From a virus: a stretch of DNA of 36,036 nucleotides. This document shows positions 23,013-30,076 of this stretch, piece by piece. Every line of letters begins with the position of its first letter. Position 1 is the first letter of the stretch. The translations under genes and the position numbers were made by a program. The notes beneath the pieces were generated by a model. The model made no database searches. It was not told the DNA's origin and was given only the letters and a program-made list of their open reading frames with translations. Where the stretch lies: the IMG/VR virus record IMGVR_UViG_3300039098_000080, positions 1-36,036 of that record. One strand, 5' to 3'.

Positions 23013-25165
23013 GAGGTACGCCCCCGGTCGCGGCGCTGGATCTCTTGCATCACCATGTCAGTCATCCTGGAGGCATCTTGCCTGGTACCGCTGCCGGAAT
23101 AATGAAGGGTTACATTGATTACGCTGCCGCCAGCAGCCCCTGCTCCCGAGGAGGAGAGCACAGGGCCACCAGTGACAAGGTGTTGGACTGCAAATTTAGG
23201 CAATACTGGCTGTGGCATGCGACTGATAATCCCACCGGTTTTAGCCTTAAGAATACCTGGCAGGTTAAAACGCTTGAGCAGCTCAGCAATAACCACGTCC
23301 CACCGCTGGGAGTTAAAGGCCAGCGCTGCCTTGTAACCTGCTGCCTTGGAGGCCATCTTGTTTATCATCACTTCTCCAGCCTCGGCCATTACTGGTACCC
23401 GGTCGCCACCACCAAATCCTGGCAACCTGGCCCCGCCTAAAACGTTTTTCCACACTGTGCCGCCGGTGGCTAGGTGTTGCATTGCGGAGCCGATAACCCC
23501 GCCGCCCTGCCTGGCTTCTGTTACCTGCACCGTTACCTGGTGCGGTCCTGCCAGCTTCTTGAGCCGTGCCTCAATTTTATCAGCCGAGACATTAAACGAC
23601 TGTTCAAACTCGCCCATGGCCGTGTCCCAGTTAGAGGTAAAGGCATCGGCACTCTTCTTGGTGGTGGCATCGTTCTTTTTGCTGATGTCAGTCCAGATCC
23701 CGTTGATCAACCGCCACTGGGTTTCTGCGTTGGCTACATCTTCTTCGGCGTTTTCTGCCAGCCCTGCGGTGGGATCCACTGGTGTCTCATTGAGAGTTGC
23801 AAGTGCTGTCTGTAGTTTATTGACCTGGACCCAGGTGCCATCTATCTTCTTTAACTCCTGCTTGGTTGCAGTAATAGATTTTGCAGTGTTGGTTGCCAGC
23901 TTGGCTGCTGGGTCCACTTCGGTGGCCTCTATTTGCTGCAGCTCAGTACGGAGCCCTGCAATTTTTTGCTGTACAAACTGGAGCTTGCTTGAGCCATTCT
24001 GCATCTGTTCAAAATTTCCAGCAGCCTGGGCAAAGATATCGTCTGCAGCAGCAAAGGCAGCTTCGGAGTTAACGCCCCACTCTGCTGCTGCGTTTTCGGT
24101 AAGGTGGAGCTGGTCGCTGAGCTTGGCCGCTGCTTCGATAATGTTAAATATGCCGCCGCTTATATACAGCGCAGATCCGGCAGTTGCCTGAAAAAGGCCT
24201 TGGATACCAGAAAAGGAGCGGTACACAATATCCGCCCCAGACACCAACCCCTCGGCAAAATCCAACCCAGAAAGCGCCCCCTGCTTTGCCCACTCCATCA
24301 CCTCTTCCCGGTTCGCCTTTATATACCCACCAAGGGAAATGTATTTCTGCTCCATCAGGTTGAGCGACTCTATAAAAAAAGTATTCTTGGTAATAGCAAA
24401 ACCGATCTCTTCTTTTACGTCTCCCAAGGCATTGCCAGCTGCCTCAAGTGCCCCTTTAAAAGTGCCGCGCAATGCTGCCGCAGTGCCGCCAAACTGGGCA
24501 GACATCTCTTTAAGGATGATCTTTTGCGCCCCGTAGATGTTACCAGCGGCCTGCATTGCCTTAACCTGCTCTTTTTGAGCCTCAGTAAAACTGACCCCAG
24601 AACGAGTGAGGGCGGACATGCCTTTGACTGGATCATTGAGCGCCTTACCCAACTGGAGGGTGGAGGTTTTCAGATCCTGGTCCAAAACAGCACTCATATC
24701 CAGCGCAGCCTGGGTGGCCTCTTTAAAGTTGGCGCCCTTAATATTTTTAAAGGTAGCCAGCACCGCCATGGAGTTAATTATTACCTCATCCCCAACAGTG
24801 GTAAGGCCCTGCATTTCCCCGGCCATGCCTTTCAGCTGCTCCAGAGAGTACCCTGCAGCGCCGCCGGTGGCGTTGAGCACCGCGGCCAGCTTGGTCTCTG
24901 CAGCCTCCTGGACGTTGGCCAACTCTATGGACTCACGCACAACACTGTTGAGCTTGTAGATCCCAGCGGCAGCGACAGCAGCAGCACCGGCGGCTCCTGC
25001 CAGAGCCACACCTTTGCTAAAACTTGTAAAAGCCGCCGTTGCAGGCTTCATCTTTTTAGCAATAGAAGAGGCCATCTTGTCCACCTTGGTCGCTGACCTT
25101 GACAGCGCCCTGGTAAACTTGGCATTATCTACGGTGAGGATAAAATCTATCTCTCTTTTAGACAC
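23009..25165 (-). CDS. Tail tape measure protein
   Basis: The protein has 718 residues. An N-terminal helical region (FTRALSRSATKVDKMASSIA) is followed by an Ala/Gly hydrophobic segment (about 53-70). A TMP core follows (DEVIINSMAVLATFKNIKG, LQLGKALNDPVKGMSALTRS, GVSFTEAQKEQVKAMQAAG), then long coiled coils and a C-terminal Gly-rich part (LATGGTVW, VMAEAGEVMINKMAS). This is the longest gene in the window, as usual for tape measures. By the rule of about 0.15 nm per residue the tail would be near 108 nm. GTG start with AGAGG seven bases upstream; it overlaps the frameshifted chaperone extension. Confidence 0.93.
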   Translation of the reverse strand: MSKREIDFILTVDNAKFTRALSRSATKVDKMASSIAKKMKPATAAFTSFSKGVALAGAAGAAAVAAAGIYKLNSVVRESIELANVQEAAETKLAAVLNATGGAAGYSLEQLKGMAGEMQGLTTVGDEVIINSMAVLATFKNIKGANFKEATQAALDMSAVLDQDLKTSTLQLGKALNDPVKGMSALTRSGVSFTEAQKEQVKAMQAAGNIYGAQKIILKEMSAQFGGTAAALRGTFKGALEAAGNALGDVKEEIGFAITKNTFFIESLNLMEQKYISLGGYIKANREEVMEWAKQGALSGLDFAEGLVSGADIVYRSFSGIQGLFQATAGSALYISGGIFNIIEAAAKLSDQLHLTENAAAEWGVNSEAAFAAADDIFAQAAGNFEQMQNGSSKLQFVQQKIAGLRTELQQIEATEVDPAAKLATNTAKSITATKQELKKIDGTWVQVNKLQTALATLNETPVDPTAGLAENAEEDVANAETQWRLINGIWTDISKKNDATTKKSADAFTSNWDTAMGEFEQSFNVSADKIEARLKKLAGPHQVTVQVTEARQGGGVIGSAMQHLATGGTVWKNVLGGARLPGFGGGDRVPVMAEAGEVMINKMASKAAGYKAALAFNSQRWDVVIAELLKRFNLPGILKAKTGGIISRMPQPVLPKFAVQHLVTGGPVLSSSGAGAAGGSVINVTLHYSGSGTRQDASRMTDMVMQEIQRRDRGRTS

Positions 25166-25302
25166 GTGCAGACCTCTTCAAATTGTTCAAAAGTGTAATT
25201 CCACGCATAGGTGTGGCCGTCGCTGATCAAGGCGCACACTGCCCTGGTGATGGAGTGGCGCACTGCTGCTAGTGACTGGCAAACCTCTCCATCATCCCGA
25301 GC
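25147..25302 (-). CDS. -1 frameshift extension of the tail assembly chaperone (gpT-like part)
   Basis: This open frame begins in the -1 phase at the slippery site and runs 51 codons to TAG, without its own good start. The product (ARDDGEVCQSLAAVRHSITR, ending FEQFEEVCTCLKER) would be joined to residues 1-123 of the upstream protein to give a 174-residue fusion. The layout equals lambda gpG/gpGT: chaperone, frameshift, tape measure. It overlaps the tape measure start by 19 bases. Confidence 0.85.
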   Translation of the reverse strand, partial: ARDDGEVCQSLAAVRHSITRAVCALISDGHTYAWNYTFEQFEEVCTCLKER

Positions 25303-25670
25303 AAAAAAGGGTTCTGACCTCGCACGGCATCAATTAAAGCCTTCATTTCCTGCTGGGAGTAGTTGCCCTCTAACTCTTCCATGGACATATCAGAAGCCAT
25401 GGAGACAGCTTTGGCAGTAACCGGATCGTTAAAGAGCAGGTCAACCGTGTGCGGCTGCGCCAACTCCTCTTCCGGTTTTCCTGGTGCCTCAACCACCACC
25501 CCTTCTTCGCCGTATTCCTCGCGCAATTTTTCCAGGGTGGTCTCATACCGCTCCCAGCTCAGCCGCAACGCCTCTCGATCCTGCATGTAGGCCAGGTAAT
25601 CGCGCACTTCACTTATGGTCAACTGGTGGACCGTGATCTCACGGCCAGCCATTTTAATTGGTTCTGCCAT
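25269..25670 (-). CDS. Tail assembly chaperone (gpG-like)
   Basis: This 133-residue acidic protein starts MAEPIKMAGREITVHQLTIS, an N-terminus typical of tail chaperones, which bind the tape measure and recruit tube subunits. It lies between tail tube and tape measure genes, the canonical place. Codons 121-123 contain the heptamer T-TTT-TTG in frame, ten codons before the stop, for -1 slippage into the extension. The start is weakly supported (GGAG about 12 bases upstream), but no better one exists. Confidence 0.85.
   Translation of the reverse strand: MAEPIKMAGREITVHQLTISEVRDYLAYMQDREALRLSWERYETTLEKLREEYGEEGVVVEAPGKPEEELAQPHTVDLLFNDPVTAKAVSMASDMSMEELEGNYSQQEMKALIDAVRGQNPFLLGMMERFASH
25302..25308 (-). 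other. Slippery heptamer T-TTT-TTG for programmed -1 frameshift
   Basis: In the chaperone frame the codons read CCT TTT TTG CTC, so the heptamer has the exact X-XXY-YYZ phase. Re-pairing one base back opens the 51-codon extension. Phase and reading frames were checked base by base. Confidence 0.85.
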
Positions 25671-25676
25671 GGTATT

Positions 25677-26441
25677 CTACAGCTCCATACCGTCGATAAT
25701 TGCTGGGGTGGTGTAGCCGTCCGGAGTGATAAAACTCACGGACAAGGGCAGCTCTTCATAATCAGTATCCGGGCTGGATATAAGCGTGATCCCGCCATCG
25801 GCACTCAGGTTGGCGCAGTAGGCCAAAAAATTTATCTGCTTACCAGAACTGGTGTCTTTCAACGCTCCCTCCAGGCGCACCAACGATTGCAGCTCCGAAC
25901 CCACAGAGAGGCGATAGCCGGTTTCCGCGGCCTCGGTAGCATCCAGGTGGAGCACATCTGCAGCGGTAATGTCGCCACCATCAATAATGGTCAACAGGCC
26001 CATCTGTTCGCTCAGTAAATAATCCGTACCCTGCACATACGTTGTGGTGTCGGTTGCGTCTTTAATCACCACCGCAGAGAGCCCTTTCGCGCCCAGGTCT
26101 ACCCACACGCCAGCCTCTGGAGCGGTCACGTCTTGGGTGGTGATAGTGGACCCTTCCCCGACTAGGGCAACAGGTTTTGCACCCACCGCATACCCGGCCA
26201 CAGCTGCGTCCCACTGGTGGAGCGTCATTGCGCCGGAGATAGTATCTATCTCGTTCTTGGACTCAATCACCTGGCCAGCGTTGCCACACATAGCGCTGAG
26301 CATATCGGCGGATTTCATGGTGACCTGGATGGTCATGGGGTGACAGTTGCCAAATTTGCGCCGGTCGCCGGTGATAACGCCTGCACTGTTGACAGGGGTT
26401 GCCCACAGACAGCCTGCCAGTTTGTAGTTACGTGTGCTCAT
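25677..26441 (-). CDS. Major tail tube protein
   Basis: This 254-residue, beta-rich protein lies directly before the tail chaperone, the standard place for the tube subunit. Typical features are a short N-terminus (MSTRNYKLAGCLWATPVN), a LLSEQMGLLTII segment and alternating strands to a YTTPAIIDGMEL end. No Ig-like C-terminal extension is seen. Assignment rests mainly on position, size and composition. Confidence 0.8.
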   Translation of the reverse strand: MSTRNYKLAGCLWATPVNSAGVITGDRRKFGNCHPMTIQVTMKSADMLSAMCGNAGQVIESKNEIDTISGAMTLHQWDAAVAGYAVGAKPVALVGEGSTITTQDVTAPEAGVWVDLGAKGLSAVVIKDATDTTTYVQGTDYLLSEQMGLLTIIDGGDITAADVLHLDATEAAETGYRLSVGSELQSLVRLEGALKDTSSGKQINFLAYCANLSADGGITLISSPDTDYEELPLSVSFITPDGYTTPAIIDGMEL

Positions 26442-26468
26442 TGTTGCTCACCTCGTATCGCTGATAGC

Positions 26469-26891
26469 TCAGCAGGATGGGTTAACGGCTACTTGCGAGG
26501 CCGTGGTGGAAAAAAGAAGGATGTAGCTTACGTCTGCGCGGTCATCCTGGTTAAAATATTCTACCGATTCTGGCACCATTGGGCTGGTTCCGCTCGCTGG
26601 TGCGTATCCGGTCAGTGTTTCCAGCACCTGGTCTACCAGGGCCAGGGCACCATCAGTGCCGGTCATGGCATTAGTGCGGACCAGCACCGACCATTTAATA
26701 CGGGTGTTATAGTGGCCGTTACCGCCGTCTTTAAGATCCGCCCGCGCCAGAGCCAGGTCAATGGCTGGCAGGATGGCTGGTCGGTTACGCTGGCGCGATT
26801 CTTCACCCAGATTGCGCACTGTCTTGGCAGCGGTAATGGTTGCCTCCAGCTTGCCGGTGATGGCTGCCGCCTGGCTGTTAAAGTCGATCAT
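26469..26891 (-). CDS. Tail terminator / minor tail protein, Gp37-like
   Basis: The protein has 140 residues: an N-terminal helix (MIDFNSQAAAITGKLEATIT), then a strand-helix pattern with IKWSVLVRTNAMTGTDGALA, and a final VSYILLFSTTASQ strand. The pattern resembles the Mu gp37/gpU group, which caps the tail end facing the head. It lies between the morphogenesis protein and the tube gene, fitting that role. The 5' end overlaps the previous gene by 14 bases. Family call is moderate. Confidence 0.68.
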   Translation of the reverse strand: MIDFNSQAAAITGKLEATITAAKTVRNLGEESRQRNRPAILPAIDLALARADLKDGGNGHYNTRIKWSVLVRTNAMTGTDGALALVDQVLETLTGYAPASGTSPMVPESVEYFNQDDRADVSYILLFSTTASQVAVNPSC

Positions 26892-27327
26892 CGATAAAAT
26901 CCATAATCAGTTGTTCTGCACCTCGCTGGTAACTGCCTGGCATGGCGGCGGGCATAAAGGGCCGCGCTGGGATTCTTCCCCATGGCGATTTCCTGCCAGA
27001 CCTGCGTCCTTTTGGACCCTGGGGAAAGCTCCCCTTTCGTGCGCCGTAAGTATGGGTAATGGCCTTTGGCAAAACCTTGTCCTTACCCTTAGTGGTACGG
27101 ATGCCAACCCCGGCAGACCTTTTGCCGTGGAAAGGGGTTATTGCTTTTTCAAGCTCACCGCTCACCGAGTGCAGGCCAGATCCTGACCACCCACGGCGGG
27201 CCATTGTTTTAAGATAGCGGTCGCTAATTTTTTGCATGACCGGCGAATAATCTTTAATACGAAGCCGAGCCATGGTGGCATCAAACCTGCTCATATTGCC
27301 AGTAAGGCTAATAATTTCTTTAGACAT
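26878..27327 (-). CDS. Tail completion / virion morphogenesis protein (gp10/gpG-like)
   Basis: This basic 149-residue protein has the IPARPFMP motif near its end and a KGSFPQGPKGRRSGRKSPWG basic loop, as in phage virion morphogenesis or HK97 gp10-like proteins that connect head and tail. The preceding GVGIRTTKGKDKVLPKAITH segment also fits. It overlaps neighbours at both ends. Confidence 0.78.
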   Translation of the reverse strand: MSKEIISLTGNMSRFDATMARLRIKDYSPVMQKISDRYLKTMARRGWSGSGLHSVSGELEKAITPFHGKRSAGVGIRTTKGKDKVLPKAITHTYGARKGSFPQGPKGRRSGRKSPWGRIPARPFMPAAMPGSYQRGAEQLIMDFIDDRL

Positions 27328-27901
27328 GACGCATCCGCCAAGGGCTTACCAGGGAATCGAACGCCATGGGCACCTTGCTAATCATGGTACCGGTTATGGT
27401 AGACTCACGGTTCTCATACCAGTGCGCAGCCAGCATGCTGATTGCGTGGCGCAGGTCGTCTGGTACCTCTGCAGGGGTGCCAAACCCGGCGGTAAATTTT
27501 ATGCGGATCGGGTCGACGATAAACAGGGCCTCTGAGGGCCAGGAGGTGATTGGTATAACTTGTGGCTCTGGGCCGATCACGGCTGGCAGGTAATCGGTGG
27601 AGGCTGTCAAGGTATGGTCGTTGCCGTCAACATCGAGCCAGTTGAATTCATCCACGCTTACTATCCGGCCATAGGGCAGCATGATAGGCTCGCCTGAAAG
27701 CGGCCATGCTTGCAGGTACCCGCGCCACACCTGGCTTACCAGCTTGCGACCGGTAACGGTCTCCACATGATTAGTTGCACCGGTGAGCAGTTTCTGCAGG
27801 TAGGCATCTTTGGTGTTGTCGTACACAGTCCAGAGATGGTCCAGCAGATCGTCAATGCTTACCGGTGTTGCTGTTGGTGGGGTTACCCGCTCAAGTTTCA
27901 T
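27320..27901 (-). CDS. Head-tail connector, HK97 gp6-like
   Basis: The protein has 193 residues. An N-terminal helical segment (SIDDLLDHLWTVYDNTKDAY) is followed by LLTGATNHVETVTGRKLVSQ, a WPLSGEPIMLPYGRIVSVDE strand region, and FTAGFGTPAEVPDDLRHAIS then MLAAHWYENRE. This is the pattern of gp6-type connectors (putative DNA-packaging proteins), which form a ring under the portal. It follows the capsid and a small gene, as expected. Confidence 0.88.
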   Translation of the reverse strand: MKLERVTPPTATPVSIDDLLDHLWTVYDNTKDAYLQKLLTGATNHVETVTGRKLVSQVWRGYLQAWPLSGEPIMLPYGRIVSVDEFNWLDVDGNDHTLTASTDYLPAVIGPEPQVIPITSWPSEALFIVDPIRIKFTAGFGTPAEVPDDLRHAISMLAAHWYENRESTITGTMISKVPMAFDSLVSPWRMRHV

Positions 27902-28122
27902 TTGTTTTCAGGTGCTTTTTGTTTGGCTTTGTTTTGCAGCAGTTGCCGCAGCTCTTTGTTTTTCGGTGCTGTAGGGAGTGTTTTTTGCTCTGGCACTGCT
28001 GCCGCCAGGCCGCTGCCGATTGCTGCCACTGCTACCTTTTCCGGTACCGGTTGTGGTTTTTTGCTGGCAGAGTAGAAAATGCCATGCATCCTGAAACCTT
28101 CTTTAATTATAATTTCCTGCAT
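27898..28122 (-). CDS. Small hypothetical head-region protein (74 aa)
   Basis: The N-terminal 20 residues (MQEIIIKEGFRMHGIFYSAS) form a strand-like start; the rest is Lys/Pro/Ala-rich and probably disordered. A GAGAACG stretch serves as a weak ribosome site. It sits between capsid and connector, where small decoration or Rho-N-like proteins occur in relatives. The lysine-rich tail is reminiscent of these, but no family is assigned. Confidence 0.6.
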   Translation of the reverse strand: MQEIIIKEGFRMHGIFYSASKKPQPVPEKVAVAAIGSGLAAAVPEQKTLPTAPKNKELRQLLQNKAKQKAPENK

Positions 28123-28138
28123 ACGTTCTCCACTTTCC

Positions 28139-28167
28139 CCTGGCAGGGAAGGAGGGGCCCTGCCAGG
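28139..28167. terminator. Strong hairpin after the capsid gene
   Basis: CCTGGCAGGG (28139-28148) and CCCTGCCAGG (28158-28167) form a perfect 10-bp GC-rich stem with a 9-base loop, about 40 bases after the capsid stop. No T-tract follows on the minus strand. It may stabilise the 3' end of capsid mRNA or partly terminate, keeping capsid output above that of downstream genes. Confidence 0.55.
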
Positions 28168-28208
28168 AGTTAGTAATGGACAGGTAGCCTGCCCTGGGGT
28201 GTTTTTGC

Positions 28209-29414
28209 TTAGCTTGCTTTCTGCTGCAGCAATTTAATGGCATTGGAATCCAACAAACAGCCACCCACACGCTTGGTGGTATAAAAGTGGACATAAGGCT
28301 TATTGGTGTATGGATCACGCAAGGTGCGGATGCCGAACCGATCCGCAATCAGGTAGCCGCGCTTAAAGTTACCAAACGCCACCGCCACGTTGCCTGCTCC
28401 AATGTCTGCCATATCCTCGTTGTCTGCCATGGCATAGCCAAGCATGGTGGCAGGTTGACCAGCTTCAAGGCCAGGGGCCCATAGATACTGGCCGTCACTG
28501 TCCTTGAGTTTACGCGCATAGCCAACAGCAGCAGAGTTTGCCATCCACTTGGCCCCAGTGCGGTACCCTTTTTTGAGCATATAGATCAAATCCATCAACT
28601 CATCAGAGGTGATTGCCGCAACTGCTGCTGTTACCAGGTGCTGCAGCTGGCCAAAAGCACGGGTTGCATCTGCAGTGGTCACAGAGGTATAAGCAAGGAT
28701 ACCCTTGGGCTGCTTAACACCGGTGCCAGAGATAAAGGCTGCGCCCTCTTTTTCGGCAAAATCTTTGGAGATTTCATCCGTCAACCAGCCCTCTGCATCA
28801 AACAGGGAGTCATCAAGCATGGTCTGGGTTGCGGCTGGGTTGGCGTAGATCTCGCCCATTGACGGAGAGATAACAGTCAGTTTAGGCGACCCGGTTTCTG
28901 TCCTCTCGTCATCCTCATCCACCCAACCAGAACCAGTGCCGCCCAGGTTAACCAGTTGCTTGTACACACCGCCGCCGATCTGGCGCACGGTACACTCCTG
29001 GCGCATGGGGGATTCGTTACGCACCAATGACAACACCTGGCTGTCCATGGCGATTGGCATTGCATACCCGCCGTCTGCGTCGGTGGTCACATTAAGCGCT
29101 TTCATCTCCAACGCTTCCAGGTTACCAACCTTGCCCTTGCGCAAAAACCCGCCATACGCAGCCTTGTGCTCGGCCACCTCTGGCGCATCGTCGCTCTTAC
29201 CTGCACCAGGGCGATTGAGTTTTTTCTCAAGCTCGGCCATCTGCTTAGCTATGGCAGTGAGGTCGACATTGGCCTTGTCTACCTTTTCCTCCAGGAGCGG
29301 ATCTGAAAAACCTTTTTCTTCGATCGCTTTTATGCGGGCATCGTTGGAATTTTTAAATTTATCAAAGGCCTCGTTCTGCTTGGTAAGCAGTTCTTTTAAT
29401 TCGATTTCAGGCAT
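28209..29414 (-). CDS. HK97-fold major capsid protein
   Basis: The protein has 401 residues. The N-terminal ~105 residues are a charged coiled coil, the scaffolding delta domain removed by the prohead protease. The likely cut lies just before ALNVTTDADGGYAMP (after K105). The capsid core follows, with MDSQVLSLVRNESPMRQECT, DEISKDFAEKEGAAFISGTG, KQPKGILAY and YLIADRFGIRTLRDPYTNKP near the end. The family match is strong. It lies directly after the protease gene. Confidence 0.95.
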   Translation of the reverse strand: MPEIELKELLTKQNEAFDKFKNSNDARIKAIEEKGFSDPLLEEKVDKANVDLTAIAKQMAELEKKLNRPGAGKSDDAPEVAEHKAAYGGFLRKGKVGNLEALEMKALNVTTDADGGYAMPIAMDSQVLSLVRNESPMRQECTVRQIGGGVYKQLVNLGGTGSGWVDEDDERTETGSPKLTVISPSMGEIYANPAATQTMLDDSLFDAEGWLTDEISKDFAEKEGAAFISGTGVKQPKGILAYTSVTTADATRAFGQLQHLVTAAVAAITSDELMDLIYMLKKGYRTGAKWMANSAAVGYARKLKDSDGQYLWAPGLEAGQPATMLGYAMADNEDMADIGAGNVAVAFGNFKRGYLIADRFGIRTLRDPYTNKPYVHFYTTKRVGGCLLDSNAIKLLQQKAS

Positions 29415-29419
29415 GGTGG

Positions 29420-30073
29420 TTACCCTCCAAGGGTGGTAATATTTTTTTCGATTAACTGTTTCACATCTTCAAGGGCGCATGCCTGGCGCATGCTGCTTTT
29501 TAAAACGTGGACAATCCTTTTGGCCTCTGTGCGGCTCAAGTCGCCTGCCTGGCGCAGGTGCTTTTCCAGATCGGTCACGGTTTTAATTTCTTTAACATCC
29601 CCAACCACTGCCAGCGTGTTCATGGGGCACGGGGTGGGCGATACTTCCCACAGGTCAAGCTCTTTAAGAATGTGTATATTTGCATCTCTGTCATAATCAG
29701 AGCCGCCAGTAGCGATGGCGTAGCCAATGGAGAGACCCATGGCTGCTTTTTCTTTTTTCATCCCTCGGTAGGCTTTGAGGGCGTCAGGATCTGGGTGTGG
29801 ACCATCTATCCACAGCTTACCCTTGCAATACAGGCCGTATTCGTCTTCGTGCATTTCCAGCCACTCACCAGTCTCTTTGCCTGAATGATGGCTGTAGTAC
29901 ATGAGCGGCATCGTGCCAGCTGCTGCATGGGCAACCAATGTCTTTGCAAAAGCGCCATGCGCTACCATGTCCCGGCCCTCATCGATGTTGCCAAACACGG
30001 AGCCATATCCAGAAAAAATGCCGGACTCGTCCAGCTCTTTGACTTCAAAGGAGACGTTGAGAATTTTTTTCAT
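29420..30073 (-). CDS. HK97-family prohead protease
   Basis: The protein has 217 residues. The start (VSFEVKELDESGIFSGYGSV) and the motifs YYSHHSG (catalytic His about 62), GLSIGY (Ser115) and LWEVS (Glu143) match the herpesvirus-type serine protease fold of HK97 gp4. It matures the capsid by removing the delta domain. The C-terminal ~60 residues form a helical extension (LRQAGDLSRTEAKRIVHVLK) often seen in this family. It lies between portal and capsid genes, as usual. Confidence 0.95.
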   Translation of the reverse strand: MKKILNVSFEVKELDESGIFSGYGSVFGNIDEGRDMVAHGAFAKTLVAHAAAGTMPLMYYSHHSGKETGEWLEMHEDEYGLYCKGKLWIDGPHPDPDALKAYRGMKKEKAAMGLSIGYAIATGGSDYDRDANIHILKELDLWEVSPTPCPMNTLAVVGDVKEIKTVTDLEKHLRQAGDLSRTEAKRIVHVLKSSMRQACALEDVKQLIEKNITTLGG

Positions 30074-30076
30074 CTG

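Noticed and set aside
23346-25096. Long plus-strand open frames (up to 330 codons) opposite the tape measure gene
   Set aside because: They are antisense frames of a well-supported gene, lack ribosome sites and give compositions unlike proteins.
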